Shown one piece after another: positions 47,640 through 61,380 of a stretch of DNA of 64,000 bases (position 1 is the first letter of the stretch; each line of letters begins with the position of its first letter). The stretch comes from Oscheius tipulae (Eukaryota > Nematoda > Chromadorea > Rhabditida > Rhabditidae): positions 7,440,001-7,504,000 of the forward strand of contig JASJZH010000006.1 of NCBI GenBank assembly GCA_037178975.1. The letters run 5' to 3'. Under the pieces are notes generated by a model. It was not told the origin of the DNA. It saw nothing but the letters and a program-made list of their open reading frames with translations, and did no database searches. Made by a program: the position numbers and the translations under genes.

Positions 47640-50600
47640 ATCATATGCGGAGGAAAGTGCCCTTTTGTTCGTAAACAGAAAAGGGCGATTCCTGGATAAG
47701 CTCAAGGTATCTTTTTTTCTGAGATTTCAGGTAGAACAGGTTTTTGTAAGTCTTGTTAAAGTCTGAAGATTATCAAAGGAAATCAAGAATTCAGACAGGC
47801 CAAAGTATTTCTTCTCAGATTTTTATGGGCTTCTTCCGCAGTCTTATCTTTCTTTGAATATCAGGCCCCCAGGAGAACGTGATAACGCCACGTTTCCTTT
47901 TCCAGTTTTTATGCTCTCGTAGAGAGACTTGGAGAGTTGGAAACAAAGTTCAGTACCCCTCCGGCCGCCAGGCGACATGTGACACCTTCCTTCCGCGACA
48001 AGAACTCAAAGCTCACGCATGCTCGTTGGTCCCCAGAATGTTTTCGCCTTCCTTTCCTCTTTTCCCTTATTCTTGGACTAAAGCAGCTGTCATGATCGAG
48101 TCCGGTCTGCCCCATATTGGCGCTACGCCCACCGTTTCTTTCTATCTTCTACCATCACAAGCTTACTTCTTGTCGTCTGTATCGGCATGGCCCCCTTAGT
48201 AGTAAATTGATGTAAAAGGCTTCTCTGAAGCGGGGATGCCTAATGTTTACAAGAAAAGCGGAAAGCAAGATGGCCATTACGTGTTGTGCTCGTTATCTTA
48301 GTTTTCTCTCTCAGTGTCGTTCTTCCTACTTTTGCCACGTAGTTTCCAAGACCACCACCAAAATAACCGCCCCTGCAAATGTGCGTGTAAATGTGTAAAA
48401 GGAACCATGTACTCTACGTCCTCCTACTCAGCACACCTGTTTTCCTGTTTTGTTCTATGTAGAGAGGAGACACGAGAGTTTGTTTTCAAGCCGAGTAGAC
48501 AATTCATCAAGTTGGTCGACGCGAAAGAGCGTTCGTCCTGTTTATGCCGGAACCCGAAAGAGAGACGGGAGTTTTGTGAACATTCAGAAGGATCACTCCG
48601 GCCGAGTTCCTTTTGTTTCTCTCGCTCCTTCTCTGGCAATCTGATTAGTCCCCGAGCCCACCAGAGAACTAGAGGGCTGTTTACGAGTAGAGGCGCTAAG
48701 GGGGAAGCTGGCCAAAAGACTTCCAACTGCTCAGAAATCAGTAATTCCAAATTGGACTAACAAGTCTTGTAATGAGTTAGCATGATATAGCCGACGCGCG
48801 TAAATATGTGACATAGTAACTTGTTTCCCAGCTTATTTTTGTCACATTCGAGGGACACGAGTACAATCAAGCATCTCTGTAGTAGAAAATGTGCTTAGGA
48901 GGAGGCGAAAACAATCTTTAGACGCCATAATCAATCCGGAGAAAGTTCATCTCCATTTCGGGGAAGTACTGTAGCTAACCATGTACGATGACTGATAAGT
49001 AGCATCGATTTTGCATTGAATTGGCAAGTTGTGTCCCCTTTTAAAGAACAGCGCATCACAACTGATAGTAGTGTAAGAGACGTTCCCTCTCTCGGTTGAA
49101 CATGATGTTTCGAAACAAGGGTTACACTTCCAAGTGGTGATGTTCTCAGTGGCCTCTGTTTATCACCGGGATGTCCTCCTTGTCAGCTGTTATTGTTTTT
49201 GAACCACAATGATCAAAAGACCCTTTTTCATTACTACGCTCTTTGTTTTTAGACGAGGTGGACTACCGACGCGCTGTTATTCACACTTTTTGAGAGGCAC
49301 TCTCTGGGAGCACAATCATCTTACAAAAAGCCTACCCTTCTCTGACGGATATCGTCTGTTTATGTCAGATTAGAAAATGAAGTCTTTCCTCTCCCCAAAA
49401 CTACAGTAGACTCCCGCATGAAATGAGACGTTGCGTTGTTTCATGGTGAAGATTTTTGTTCCTCTATTTTGTTCGCCATTTGAAAAAAACCTGTTTGTTG
49501 CCAAAGATTTTCAAAAGGGGACAGTCTGGTCCCTTTTTTTTTACTCATAACCCGGAATTTTAAAAGAAGAAGAAAGACAATTGGTCACAGATTTGTCGGG
49601 AAAAAACTCTCAATTGGGTGTGAAAGAACGCGAACAGGGAGTGCAAGTTCCTTCGATAAAAAAAGAGAGAAAACATCTTATCAAGTTTTTTTTTCTCATT
49701 CCCATAGATCACATTCCTTGCGAACATAGACTGATCGTATTTGTTTCCTCCCTTTTTGGAAAACAGGAAAAACCAACTTGTGTGTCCGATTGGGGCCCGG
49801 GTAGAACGGGTTTTTAGTTTTCAGCGTCGCCTGGGCACATCGGGTCAGACGTGCTTTCATAATAGACCTTTCTATCAGTCACCCGTTTTTTTTCGCGGCA
49901 AGTTTCTTTTCCCGGACCAATTTTTGTTCTCTTGCAAGGCAAGCCAAAAACAAAATTGATGGCTTGCCTGTTTCCATCCATTTTAAGTGTCCTTTGAGAC
50001 TCCGCCTCCGCTCTTTTTCCTTCTATAATTTCCTTGCCCTAGACAGAGGGTCATCACCTTCGCCCTCAAGATTTCTATTCTGCGGATAATCTACAGGGCA
50101 CCTAATTGTGGACACATTTGCTGAAAGAGACATTTACTCAATTCTAGCCGTTATAGGCACGCCCACCACAAGTTATTCTTCCTCTGCTTCCATACCTGTA
50201 CAAGCTGCACAGAGCTCTGTGAACGTTCAGAAATTAATCATGGTTTCGGAATAATCGAGTGTAGGAAACTTTTCACAAATTCATGAGAGCACTCCTTTTC
50301 TCAGTAGCTAAAGCATCTGTTTCCAAAGGTTACAGGGTACAAAAGACGCGAACGTTTGAAGAGATGGTTCTGCATCCAGAATCCCATGTCATATTGAAGT
50401 TATCGGGTCTTATCGGGGCTACTTCCGTTTCTATGGATTGATTGCCAACAGCCGAATGCAAGTCTATTGTATCAAACTTCTCGATTGGATCGCCGTTAGC
50501 GAATCAGTTTTCCGCCAAATGTTCTCCACTAATGTTCTTGTCAACAAATAGGCGAGAGAATATGGTGACAACCAGACACGTTTTTCATCCACATGGCTTT

Positions 50601-53600
50601 GCGGCTGTTCTTACGAAAATCCAATTGCAGGAGAGATTTCTGCAAAAGATGTAGGAATCAATGAACTCTCTCTCTCTCTCTCTATTTCGCAGACCTCAAA
50701 TTGTCATTGCCTGCAATTTGATAGGCTCCTTCCGCGTGCATTTTTGGATGAGCGCCCAAATCAAAAGACCGCCATCAACAAAACCTGGTGATGGTATTTT
50801 TGGTTTCCGTGTTGCAGTGTATTTCCCTCTTTTGCTCTTCTCACACGCCCAAGCAATCAGTTCTGGGATAATGTTCTCTCCTTTCACTGTCTGTTATATT
50901 CTATCTGCTGTCAATCCTTTCTACAGAGATACTTGATGCACTAGGACCTCGTAGATGGGAAAACTTCCCCAGGGAACCCTAGGGTGCCGGAAGCTCATTC
51001 ATGTTGTTCGTTGGTGCACAAGTAGGGGAAGGTTCTGCCTCCTTCAAGGACATGCGGGCCCCTTGTTTCCTATATCCCCTGCCGAGCCGTTACTTCTAAT
51101 CCATTGGTTTTCATTGCAATTGAATGACGAGAGTAGGCAAGAGTTCAGGGTTCAGTTGCTCGGATCACCTCCCAACCGGAACCCAGTGCTATATCCCTCG
51201 CTACTAGGAACGCTAGACACATTTTTGACCTTTGCGTCTTTTCGTGGAAGGGTTGCAATAACTGCCCTAAAAGGAAGCCCTTTTGATTAATTCTTGCAGG
51301 ACTATTTGAGTAAGCAATTCGGAAAAGACGCGCCATCTAATTGTCTTCTGGGACAATAAATAGCGAATGACTCGCTTCCTGCTCTACGCCATTCGTTAAA
51401 AGTTGTTTTGAGTTCATGTGTGCCCCGTCTCCGCAAATACGAACTTCCATCTCGCAGCAAAACTCTCTCTCTCTCTCTTCGCGGCAAATACTCACCATCT
51501 CGGCGCTTCCGTAAAACATCATCACACAGATTGAGGATGTATGAGATCGTCGATCGCTTGGAAGCCATCCAGACTTCACAGCCTTTTCCTCTCACTCACT
51601 CTTCGCATTATGCCCTACCTCCGAGGGTTCAAATAATCGTAGCTATCTCGTCGTCCCAGTGTAAGGGGGAAAGGGGAAGTGCGGCCCTTGCGGAACCGGC
51701 CCGAGGTCGCTGAAGAATCGATGGTACTTCCGGCGTCTAAATGACCACAGACCAGAGCACATGTGACCCGCCCCCAAGGGGTCCAAAGTGCCCAGAAACC
51801 ACGTAAGGGTCCCGCACTTTTGGCGTGTCGACAAGTTGCTAATCTGTCAAAAGGCTCTTGGCCAGGGTCCCCGCCGGCAGCAGCCCATCCTGTCAGCTGG
51901 TCCGTTTCGCTTCCCACTCTCCCGCGGAAATTTGTTCAGGAAGCTATTTCTCAGCCTCACTCGCCGTCGGGCGGTCAACAAGAGGTGAAAATTATGAGTC
52001 ATCGCGAAAAGGCCTAAAAGCCCATGAAGTTTCGATCACAAGGGGGTAAAAAAAACTGCGCCGGAATTTCTCCTTATATCTAGTGGCGCTATCGGACGAT
52101 AACAACAGGGGGAAGGCCTGAGACTTCCTCCACTTGACGTCACATTCAAACAGTCTGGGGGTTAAGTTGAAAGTGACCTATGCAAAAACACAAAACCGGT
52201 AGCGGATACGTGCCGCCCTCGCATGTCGATCCCAATGTTTAACTCGATCAGTCTCGGGAAGCGGCGTCTCTTCCGGCACCAAAAAGCAGTCAAAAGACCT
52301 CTTTGATTGGCCAAAAAGAACTTTTGTCGATCTCGACCAAGTCCATTAAGAATTCAGACCCGGCAGTAGCGCTCTCTGAACATTGCGTCATTTTTGATCT
52401 TCTCGCCAGTTTATTGTTACTGCGCAGCAGAAATTTGCTCGCTTCCTCATCGTTTTCCGCCTCTCTCATTCTAACTGCATGTGCAGACAGCATCCTGAAA
52501 TGCCAGATGTTCAAGTTTTTAGACGGGCATCTGACTCCGCCTCATAATAGTAGTGAGAGGGGACAGATCGTCTTTTGTCCCTGCACTTCCCGATCACATG
52601 ATTAATACCCCTATGAAATCTTAGTCATGAGGTATTTTCCCAACACATCTCTTCCGGCTTAGCTCAACAATGTCGAGACTACTATTTTTAGTCTGTGGCT
52701 TTCAATAGCTGGGCCCAAAAAGCAGAAAGTCTCTCGAGGGTAACAACTGTTTGATCGACTGCCATGCTTGATGTATTGTTAAGTTGCCTTCGGGCCCCGT
52801 CTTCCGGTTCCACCCACAATTCACTCTTACGTTTTGACCTGATCATTTGAGCCAAAAAGCTATCCTTAATCCGCCTCTCCTTGCACCTTAGTTGGAATAC
52901 TTTACTTTGAACATGGTGATGTCAACTATGCGATTACAGTGAATCAAGGTCCTTTTCCGGTTATATGGATTTCTTGGTTGACAAAACATCTGCTTCACTG
53001 CTATTCATTTCAAATTAACCAATTGTATTTTGGGCTGCTTGTCATATCTAAGCCATCAAAGACCTCACAAACACATTACGACGATGTCAACTACGATCGC
53101 GGTGGTCTTTTCTCTTTCCTTGATTTCTTGACTCCAAAAAAAGAGGTGCCAAGAAGCCACTTGGTTATTCTGCTGATCTCTGATTTCGCCGACTGCCCCA
53201 GGCTCACCTCGCTCTGCTAATCGTTCCCAGAAGCGTTAAGAACATCGTCTATTCAGGGAACATGAGTTGACGCTATCTGATTACTGGTCTTCCTTTTGAG
53301 GTCCGGCCTCTAGTTAGCCTCTAGCATCCTAGCGCATGAGTACATGGAAATCATAATCCGTCAGCGGTCTGTTTTGTCTTTTACCCTCGGCTGTCAGTCT
53401 ATTTTTTCCGGGCAGAGCGCGGACGAGAGACAGATAAACGGGGTCTTTCACTGATCAGTCTCGAACTCTTTATATGATTTTCATTGTTCGTATACGGGGA
53501 AATAACCGCAGCGCACTCTCCGTCACCAGCAGCACCCAGTTTCCATTCCTGTTACGACTCCACAAATCCGGTGTCATATCTCTCAACATCAGCTTTTGGG

Positions 53601-54572
53601 CTGATCTTTGATATGGACACTGTCTTCGTGGTATAACTCCCTTCCTACACCCTTCTCAGGTCACTCGACAAATCTTCTTTACTCTCGTAGCTTGGATTCA
53701 CGATAGTTTTCCCATGCTCTATTGCGCAACACTTTCCCGCAGAGGGTTACTAACAATTTCGGGCCTTTGTATCAAAGGACACAGATCCCGAAGTTTTCCC
53801 TCGGACTCGCGTGTGCCATAATGTTCCGCCCTCTGCCTATTCCGTTGCCTATTCCGTTTTACTCAATTTGGGCGCCCTGTTCCCCGCTCTCTTTTTCCTT
53901 TTTCGTTCGGTCCCTAAGAATCACAAAACATTTTTCAGGCCGTGTCATGCACGTCTTCATCCGCGACCAACAGTTCCCATGATGAAGAAATATCTCGCAT
54001 GGAGAGATTCTGATTTAGTAAGTTTCAGCAAGTGCCCTTCACAACTTTTAAGCCCACAAGGTCAAGACTAATTGGCGCAATTTTCAATAGGCAGAACAAT
54101 TAGATGTGTGGAGAAAGAGAATGCGAGAAGGGAGGAAAGCTTTCCGAGAAAATATAAAGAAAGCGCTGCCTTCTCTAAATCAAATTAGATTCAGTAGAAA
54201 AGGGAATTCTGTTTTTGTCTATCTCTCTCTCTCTCTCTCTTCTTCTTCATCTTCTTCATCTTCCCCCAGACGTCACCTTTTGTCCAAACTGTCGGCTGGC
54301 CACCCCGGCAGTTCGGACAATTGCAAATAGCACCACAGTATTGTGTTTGCTTCCACAACGCTAGCAGTATCGACCTCTTAGGGGCCTGGCAATGAGCTGT
54401 CTTTGTGATTTTTATCCTCTTTATCTCTATTTTGCTGCGACTACGAAACATTCGCTAAACCGAGAACCTGGTCAACACATTCGGAAGTGTAAAATGGCTG
54501 CGGTGCCAAGCGACCCGCTGATCTCTAAGTTCGGCGGCCCCACTCTTGAAAAACATGTATGACGTATCGAGC

Positions 54573-54607
<35 letters not shown>

Positions 54608-55743
54608 TGGTGAAACTCGATTACTCTCTATTATTCTGATCTGCACTGTATATCGATCGCGCCAGCTGCCTCGTGCCACTCTGTTTGTGTTGTATTTACC
54701 TAGGCGCGGCCAGGTTACCCTTCAGACTCTCCGAGACCATACACTTCCTCTGTTTTTGTCCCAATGACCAAGTCTAGACACTCTAAACAAACTGTCGTTT
54801 GACCGAGTAGTATTTTCATGCGTAAACATGAGGGACAACTTTCCCAGAAACTTCTTCTATCCAGAGAAAGCAGCCACTGTTACTGATTAATCAGTTATTT
54901 TCCACACGGTCATGTGAATCAGCCACGATTTGTCTCTCCTCCCCAAGATAAGCTTAGAGAAAATGTCAGTTTAAAGAAGCTTAGCAAGTTTGCCTTTTTT
55001 CAGGCAGACACGGTATTAGGCACGCTCTTCATCGTATAATCTTGTTAGCAGGTGGTAGTGTTAATCGCTGATCCCTGCAGTGGGGGAGACCTCCCACGGT
55101 CGGGGCAATTTTTTCAACCAGCTGCGACCGAGCCGCACAGCTTTTTTTCATTTTCCCATATGGACATTTCAGAGAGGATGCCCCCGTGAGCGAGTTTTCT
55201 AGCGTCGCATAAATTTACTGTACCGCGATGGCGGACAAAGTGCGGAACGATTTTGCAAACGCAGGGAGATAATTATAATAGCGAATATGGGAGGGGACTG
55301 TTGATCCTTAGCTGATCAAAGATCGTGGCAGACCCCGCCCGCATCTGCCCTATTTTGAAAATCCAGTTGTGATCCCTCGCGATGTGTATCCGGACTTGAG
55401 TTCTATAAGGTGGGTACATATGAATCATTAGGTGGCTTGGAGACCTCCCTGATGCGATGATGTAGTCTATTCTGATGAAGGTAGTGTAGTGGGGAGTCTC
55501 GATATGTTGTGCCACACTGCCGGCGGGCCGGGCACGTATTGATCGCACGCCTTGTTTCGGTCGCAACTCGCTTTGCATTTCAGTCCATTGCACTTTAACC
55601 TTTTCATGACCATCACCACCATCGACTACCGTTCGGCGCGCTTTTCCCTACACTGCGCACATAACTTCTATTCAGTCTCTCTTTCGCCCTATTGTTTTCG
55701 ATCCGTCTCCACACTACACGTCAGGTTCTTTATTTGAATCTTG
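47640..55743. other. 8 kb region without a convincing gene
   Basis: Only short frames are open here and none has a family motif or chains across splice sites. The region is rich in pyrimidine tracts and simple repeats (50665-50685, 51460-51478, 54222-54262, 54575-54605). It directly precedes the ETS gene and is the obvious place for its upstream regulatory DNA. No tRNA, snRNA, or rRNA gene was recognised. Confidence 0.35.
54222..54605. repeat. CT/TTC tract and GA tract in inverted orientation
   Basis: A (CT)n tract running into imperfect TTC/TCA triplets (54222-54262) is followed about 310 bases later by a (GA)n tract of about 30 bases (54575-54605). The two are complementary and could pair in RNA or single-stranded DNA. 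Confidence 0.8.
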
Positions 55744-58700
55744 ATGGAACTGAGTTCAGACATCCTAAAGGTAATTATATCCTGCTAAAACTTTTTAAAA
55801 CCATTTACCCCGAGAGACTGATTTGCCACACCCAGTCGTTTTGATGAACCTTTTTTACGGACACTACCGTACGCGGTAGAGAGAGACCCTTACCCGTTTT
55901 CTGAACTATTCTTTCTCTCTTCTCTCAAAAAGCAAGTTGCGAGTTCTTCTCGATGACATTTTATAAAATGAGCGATTTGTGTCCTTTTCTGAGACAATTA
56001 ATCTCCTCTTTTTGTTCGTATTCATTCTCATTTTCACACCCGTGAAAATCCTCGCGTCGACTGAGATCGGAAGAAGAGGGCAATTAGTCCTTTTTCTCTT
56101 TTCACACCCTTTAACATTCTTCTATATAGCTGCCGGATGATTCTCCCTCATTTTCGTATTTTACTGTTTCCTGGAGCAGGAAATTACACGTTGCACCGAA
56201 TTTTGAGTGTTGGTGATCGGTATGTGTTGCTTCTTTTTGAAACGTTCATAGTTTCTCGTGGCAAATAACCTTTTATACAGTTTCAGGATAGTCCGGCTCT
56301 GGCGTGTCCGGCCCCACTGCTTGTCCGCGCCGTTCCTGGCGCCACCGAGTGGTCAGCAGCACTGGCCTCCCCGCCACCCTCAGCAATCACACCTACCGGG
56401 TAGGTTTCCATCACTTTTTTTGAAAAAGTGCGCCGCCCCAGTTAGTGTATTGTTTCTTCGTACGCGCCCACGGAATATCATCCAATAATCGCCTGAGATC
56501 GGGGATTTTATAGCAGGGACTAGGGCTGTGACGAAGTCGAAAATTTTCAAGACGAAAACATGTCCTTAGGATGGAATTCCATGTAGAGATTCGTGATCAC
56601 AGCTCATCTAGGAAAAAGAGATAAAGGCAAAAAATGCCGCTGGGGTTTCCCTCTCTCAGGGCTGAGGATAATGTGCCTTTTCCGTGCATTGGCATTTGAA
56701 AACTAATCAGCAGGCATATATTCCTCTCAACAAGAGAGAGGAATAATCTTCGGTCAGCTGGAGCACCCGGCGGCAGGCCTAATTGGCTATATTCTGTGAA
56801 GGCGCATAATCTCAGCTTCAGGTCAACGAGGCTGACTCTCACTGGTCCGTCTGCCTTCTCCGTAGTGCCGCCTGCGCTGCCTACCTCGCTGGCCCCGGCT
56901 GTACTTCCTACGCTGTATCCCGGTCTCATGTGTCTACCTGCTCTTCTGGACAGACTTGGAGCTCAGAGTATTCTACGCAGCCAAATGAATCAAACATTCA
57001 AGCCTATTCCGAACAATGACAAGTGAGTCCATTATTTAGGTCCAATGGTTAAAAAACATATTTCTAGGGTGGACCTTGCTCGTTTTCGGGTCAAGGATCC
57101 TCTGGAATGGTCAGTTGATGACGTCGTTCCCTGGATCATGGATGTCGCCAAACGACATAGAATCCCCTATGAGGATATGAATATGCACGAGGTTGGCTCT
57201 GCTTCCCCCATCACTTGAAGATGCTGTTTTCAGTTTGCTCGATTGAACGGCAAGCAACTGCTCGAGATGTCAGAGCAACAGTTCTTAGAGAAAGATCCCT
57301 CTTACGGCTCTCTGATTTTCAGGGATTTCAAAAAGATTCTGTCTGGTTTGGGACTGGAAATGTGTTTTAGAACATTTTTCTTTTAGAGGACACACTGTTG
57401 GATGACTTCATGAAGAAGTATCCTACCGAGGATGAACCAATGAGTGCGCCGTCGACATCGTTCGATCTGCCAAAACCACAGCCGACTTTACCCACCTCTC
57501 AGATGTCACATCATCAACATCACATGCACTCTCCGTTCACCATCAAAACCGAACCGATGACACAGAATCAACTGAACCACAATCTTATCCAAGGCTCACA
57601 GAATCTGCTTCATACGCTGAACGCTGTTAATGCGGTGAATGCAGTAAACGCCGGTCTGGATCTCAACACGGTTTCTTTGACGCAGACATTGGCGTCAACG
57701 ATAGCTGCTGGTCTGAACACCGGTACGCCAAGCAATCTTATCAATTTATGCAATAAATAGATCTTATAGGGTTGAGTCCAATGAACATCACGATGATGCA
57801 GAATGGCTTGAGTCCGAGTTCTCCACTACTGTCAACAGGGATTCAGCCGAAGCTCTCGCCCATTCACATCAACTCAATGCCGTCGAGTTCTCTAACCAGC
57901 GTCAGTGACATGAGATACAACCCGGGCAGTGTCAGCAGCGATTATGACGGTGAGTAGAGAGAGTGAGAGGTTAATGAGATAGAAGACGCGAGATTCTGAC
58001 CAGGTGTTGAATGAATTAGCAAGAGATTGCTAGCCCGGTGAACTCTGGTCTCTTAAAGACTGGAGGACGTGAAATAAAGGAAGAGGTCTGCGGGGTGCTG
58101 TTTGAACTTGACGCCGGCAATTGTAAAAAAAGAGGTACTTCCAAGTAAGAGTCGTTCTGAAAGGCCCCTTCTCTTTTCTGTAAGGGGAATTTCTGTTGCC
58201 CAAGACTGCAAATGACGCTTGCATGCTTCTTAGAAAAAGGAAGGAGCAGGGATCCTATTAGGAAAAGACCAAAGCTCCCGTGACCATCCTTTCCTCCAAC
58301 AATTCTTCATTTTCCAGACGATCGACTACACGACATTCAGGGCAAAATTAAGAAAAATCGTGATGGACGACCCCGCAAGCGTTCACAACACACTAAGGGC
58401 AACAAATTGTGGGAGTTCATCCGAGACGCGTTAAAAGACCCTGACACCTGTCCATCGGTTGTACGGTAGTGTTCACTGGCTCCTGTCGCTATCAAAACTT
58501 TGCAGATGGGAAGATCCAGTCGAGGGAGTTTTCCGCATTGTCGAGTCCGAAAAGTTGGCACGTCTCTGGGGAGCACGAAAAAATAACACAAAGATGACAT
58601 ATGAGAAGCTCAGCAGAGCGATGAGGTGAGCACAAAAACCATTTTTTTTTGTTTATCACGGTGCGAGTTTCTTAGCCATTGTTTTTGCATATCCATGAAA

Positions 58701-59456
58701 ATTAAAAAAAAGGAACTACCACTGTACTCTATGTTGTCGCGTCTAAACTTTCTGTTCATGGGCACGATTGTTCATTTTTGCCACGAATAGTCCCCACACG
58801 TTTAATATGACACATAGAAGTGGTCCTGGTGTCCAATTAGACAGGAGAGGTTGCTAGTTGATCAAAGGTCAATTTACACAGCACACTGTGCACAGAGAGG
58901 AAAAGTCGGCATAACATGTCCCTGTGATAACTAATAGGTTTTTGTACTGAAAGAATGTCAATATAACCTGTCAACAATTAATACTAATCTGAACCCGCAT
59001 GAAATCCCATTTTCAGAACCTACTACGAGAAGCAAATCCTCGTGCCCGTTCCCAAGACCGGCTTATACCCAAAGAAACTCGTGTACAAATTTGGTCCCGG
59101 TGCCCATGGCTGGGACAAGATGAAGGAAGAGTTACAATGAGATTAGGTAAGTGAGTCTTCCCATTTCGCACGGTAACAGCTCCCTCAAACTGCGCGACAT
59201 CTTTTCTCAAAAAAGCAATCAACTGAATAAAAGTCTAATTTTCAGATATTACTACAACACGAAGATTCTCCTTCCCGTTAGCGGTCGTCGCCTAGTGTAC
59301 AAGTTCGGACCTCAGGCTAGAGGCTGGTCCGCTCAGGAGCCTATCTTTTCTCCGACGTCTTACGAGTCCGACGACAGCGACGAGGAGGAGGCAGGCGAGA
59401 CTTTACCCTTCAGCCTATTGCCCAGTGAACTGGGCTTTCCTCAGCTCTCAGTCTAG
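55744..59456 (+). CDS. ETS transcription factor with PNT domain and AT-hook (ESE/ELF3-like)
   Basis: Exons: 55744-55770, 56287-56399, 56822-57022, 57068-57191, 57234-57345, 57387-57722, 57770-57949, 58318-58465, 58506-58625, then either 59017-59146 or 59246-59456. All phases agree. A Pro/Ala-rich N-terminus leads to a Pointed domain ([19 protein letters not shown] to [12 protein letters not shown]), then a His/Gln/Ser-rich linker with [11 protein letters not shown], an AT-hook-like basic run (RDGRPRKRS) and the ETS domain: [39 protein letters not shown] and [11 protein letters not shown], ending [11 protein letters not shown] and RRLVYKFG in the longer form. PNT, AT-hook and ETS in this order is the ELF3/ESE arrangement. 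It is a nuclear DNA-binding regulator of GGA(A/T) sites. The 27-base first exon is inferred from ATG, donor and phase only. Two alternative last exons are annotated separately. Confidence 0.92.
59017..59146 (+). other. Alternative ETS last exon A (variant recognition-helix end)
   Basis: It has acceptor TTTTCAG and takes the same phase as exon B after SRAMR. It reads [20 protein letters not shown] then [20 protein letters not shown] and stops at 59138-59140. It replaces the first Tyr of the RYYY motif with Thr and adds about four residues in the beta-hairpin. Six bases after the stop a strong donor (GTAAGT) lies at 59147, and an AATAAA at 59226-59231 could instead end the transcript. Confidence 0.8.
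59226..59231 (+). terminator. Possible poly(A) signal for the exon A form
   Basis: AATAAA 86 bases after the exon A stop and 14 bases before exon B. If used, exon A is a separate terminal exon rather than a cassette. Confidence 0.4.
59246..59456 (+). other. Alternative ETS last exon B (canonical end and acidic tail)
   Basis: Acceptor TTTTCAG; reads [20 protein letters not shown] then an acidic tail ([11 protein letters not shown]) and ends FPQLSV at TAG 59454-59456. This is the canonical ETS sequence, so it is the default form. Confidence 0.85.
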
Positions 59457-61380
59457 TCTACCCTGATCTCCAATCATTTTTGGCCATTGTGTAGAGATGC
59501 AGTATTCCAGATCTTCTTAAATATTATGTGTGTGTATAACCGTGTTCCCCTCTGACTCCCATTTACCATTTTTGTTTGTCATTTTAGAGCTTTATCTCAC
59601 GTTCTTGTGTACAATCACAACCTCTCTTCCTTATCTTCTTTTTTGTATTGTACGCTCATATAGCAGAGTATTTTTCTTCTCCCCTACCCCAAAGTACGAC
59701 GGTCAGAAAAGAGTCTATCTCAATAGATCTACAACTCTCTCTTTATCTCTATTCTTTCCCCTACCCACGTTTAGTAAATCGTATACTGAAGTCCTTCAGA
59801 CCGGGTTTTCTCGTTATACCTTTTTCTTTGTTTCTCTCCTGAAAGTGTTCCACAACGCATTGTCTTCTATTAAATAATAATGGATGTCCATAATAAAGAC
59901 TACGTTCTCTGACAAATGTTCCTGATCGAGAAAGTTTACGACATGTCCTTGAAATAGAAAAAGGTTGACCGACAGGCTGATTCATCTTAAGGACTACTTG
60001 CGAGAAGCCATAAAAACGTTGGGATGAGACCAACAACCATTTTGACGTAGTCACATACCGTATACACGTTCCGATCGACACGGATACGGTGGACTTAATC
60101 CAAAGAAAACTGAACCCGGCATCATCCCGCCTGTTTTTCGTGTGCTTCTCGGGCGTAGCGATATAAACAGGAGATCTCAGACAAAGAGTCTGATAATTTC
60201 AATGGACACTGATTCATACTCGCACTTATTTACCAGATTACCTGTCTGGAATCTCGATGTATTTCCAAAGACATGGGATGTTTTTCCCATAAGCATATAA
60301 CCCAATTTCTTGATAATAATCAAATGGAGGGCAGCATTTTGGATTTCTGGATGGAAGAAATGTTCTCTGGTTTCAAAATAAGTCTTTCGTCAATAGCGTC
60401 TTTCATAAAGCTTGGCATCTTTTTTCACTGATCAGTCTTGCGAATAGTTGCCTAGCTATGACGACACTCTTCGCAGATGGTATCTTTTGAGATACGAAAT
60501 GAGAACAAGCGTCTATTGGAACGCCACTAAAAGGGCAAAAGCGGGGATTTGTGTTTTATAGGAAAATCTACTGTATCTATTGAATTATATCACCAGAACC
60601 AGAACAAGAAAGTCGCATACAATGCATAGCAAGAATAGGTAGGGAGATCTCACAACGAACGATGAAATATTCAAATTGGTTTATAAAGCCATAGAAACTT
60701 TGACACAAATTGTGGAATCATAGCACACAGCCCGAGTCATAAAGTTGGTACCATTTTGCAATCCTGTTTCACTACAATAGTATCAACGTTAACGTTTGAA
60801 CTTGGTTTTTTAGCATTTCAAAATGTGATCCGGTTAGAAAGTACCTTGCTTACGTGAATACCGGTGAAAAAACCTGGAATACGGTAGATTTTGTATTTAA
60901 AATTTGGATTTGATGCCTCAATCTACGTACAATCCTCATTGCAATTTTCTGTCGAATTGATTTTGCAAGATATTCAAAATGATCTAGACATCTGTTTACA
61001 TCAACCGACTTTGTATTCTTGCAGAAATTTGCCTATTGGTGTCTCTGCAATCACGAGCACCTTGCAAGCAAACCAAGAGAATTATTGTTTCTGATGTTAA
61101 ACTGATCCGATACTAGCTGATCGCCGATCAAATTCCCGTTCACATCGAAGACCAAAGAAGGTGCTTCTGCCTAATTTAATTACTGTCAGAGTGCTTGCTT
61201 CCTTGCGTGGCTATTTTTGAAAAAAAGGCGTTTATTGTGCACACGCATGACAGAAACTCGTTGGCATAACCGTTGAGAAAAGACGGGATAGCTAAGAAGA
61301 TAGGTGAGCGATTTTGGTGGTTTTAAGGCTGAAATGACTTTGGGGATCTATTTACAGTAAAATACAAGGGGAAACTATGA
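59457..61380. other. 3' UTR of the ETS gene and intergenic region
   Basis: An AATAAA at 59892-59897 is the likely end of the exon B transcript, giving a 3' UTR of about 450 bases. Beyond it, about 1.4 kb shows only short frames with no recognisable product, up to the 3' end of the convergent DRAM-family gene. Confidence 0.45.

Noticed and set aside
48314-48760. 148-codon plus frame in the gene-poor region
   Set aside because: Crosses mixed-composition sequence with open frames on both strands and shows no conserved features.
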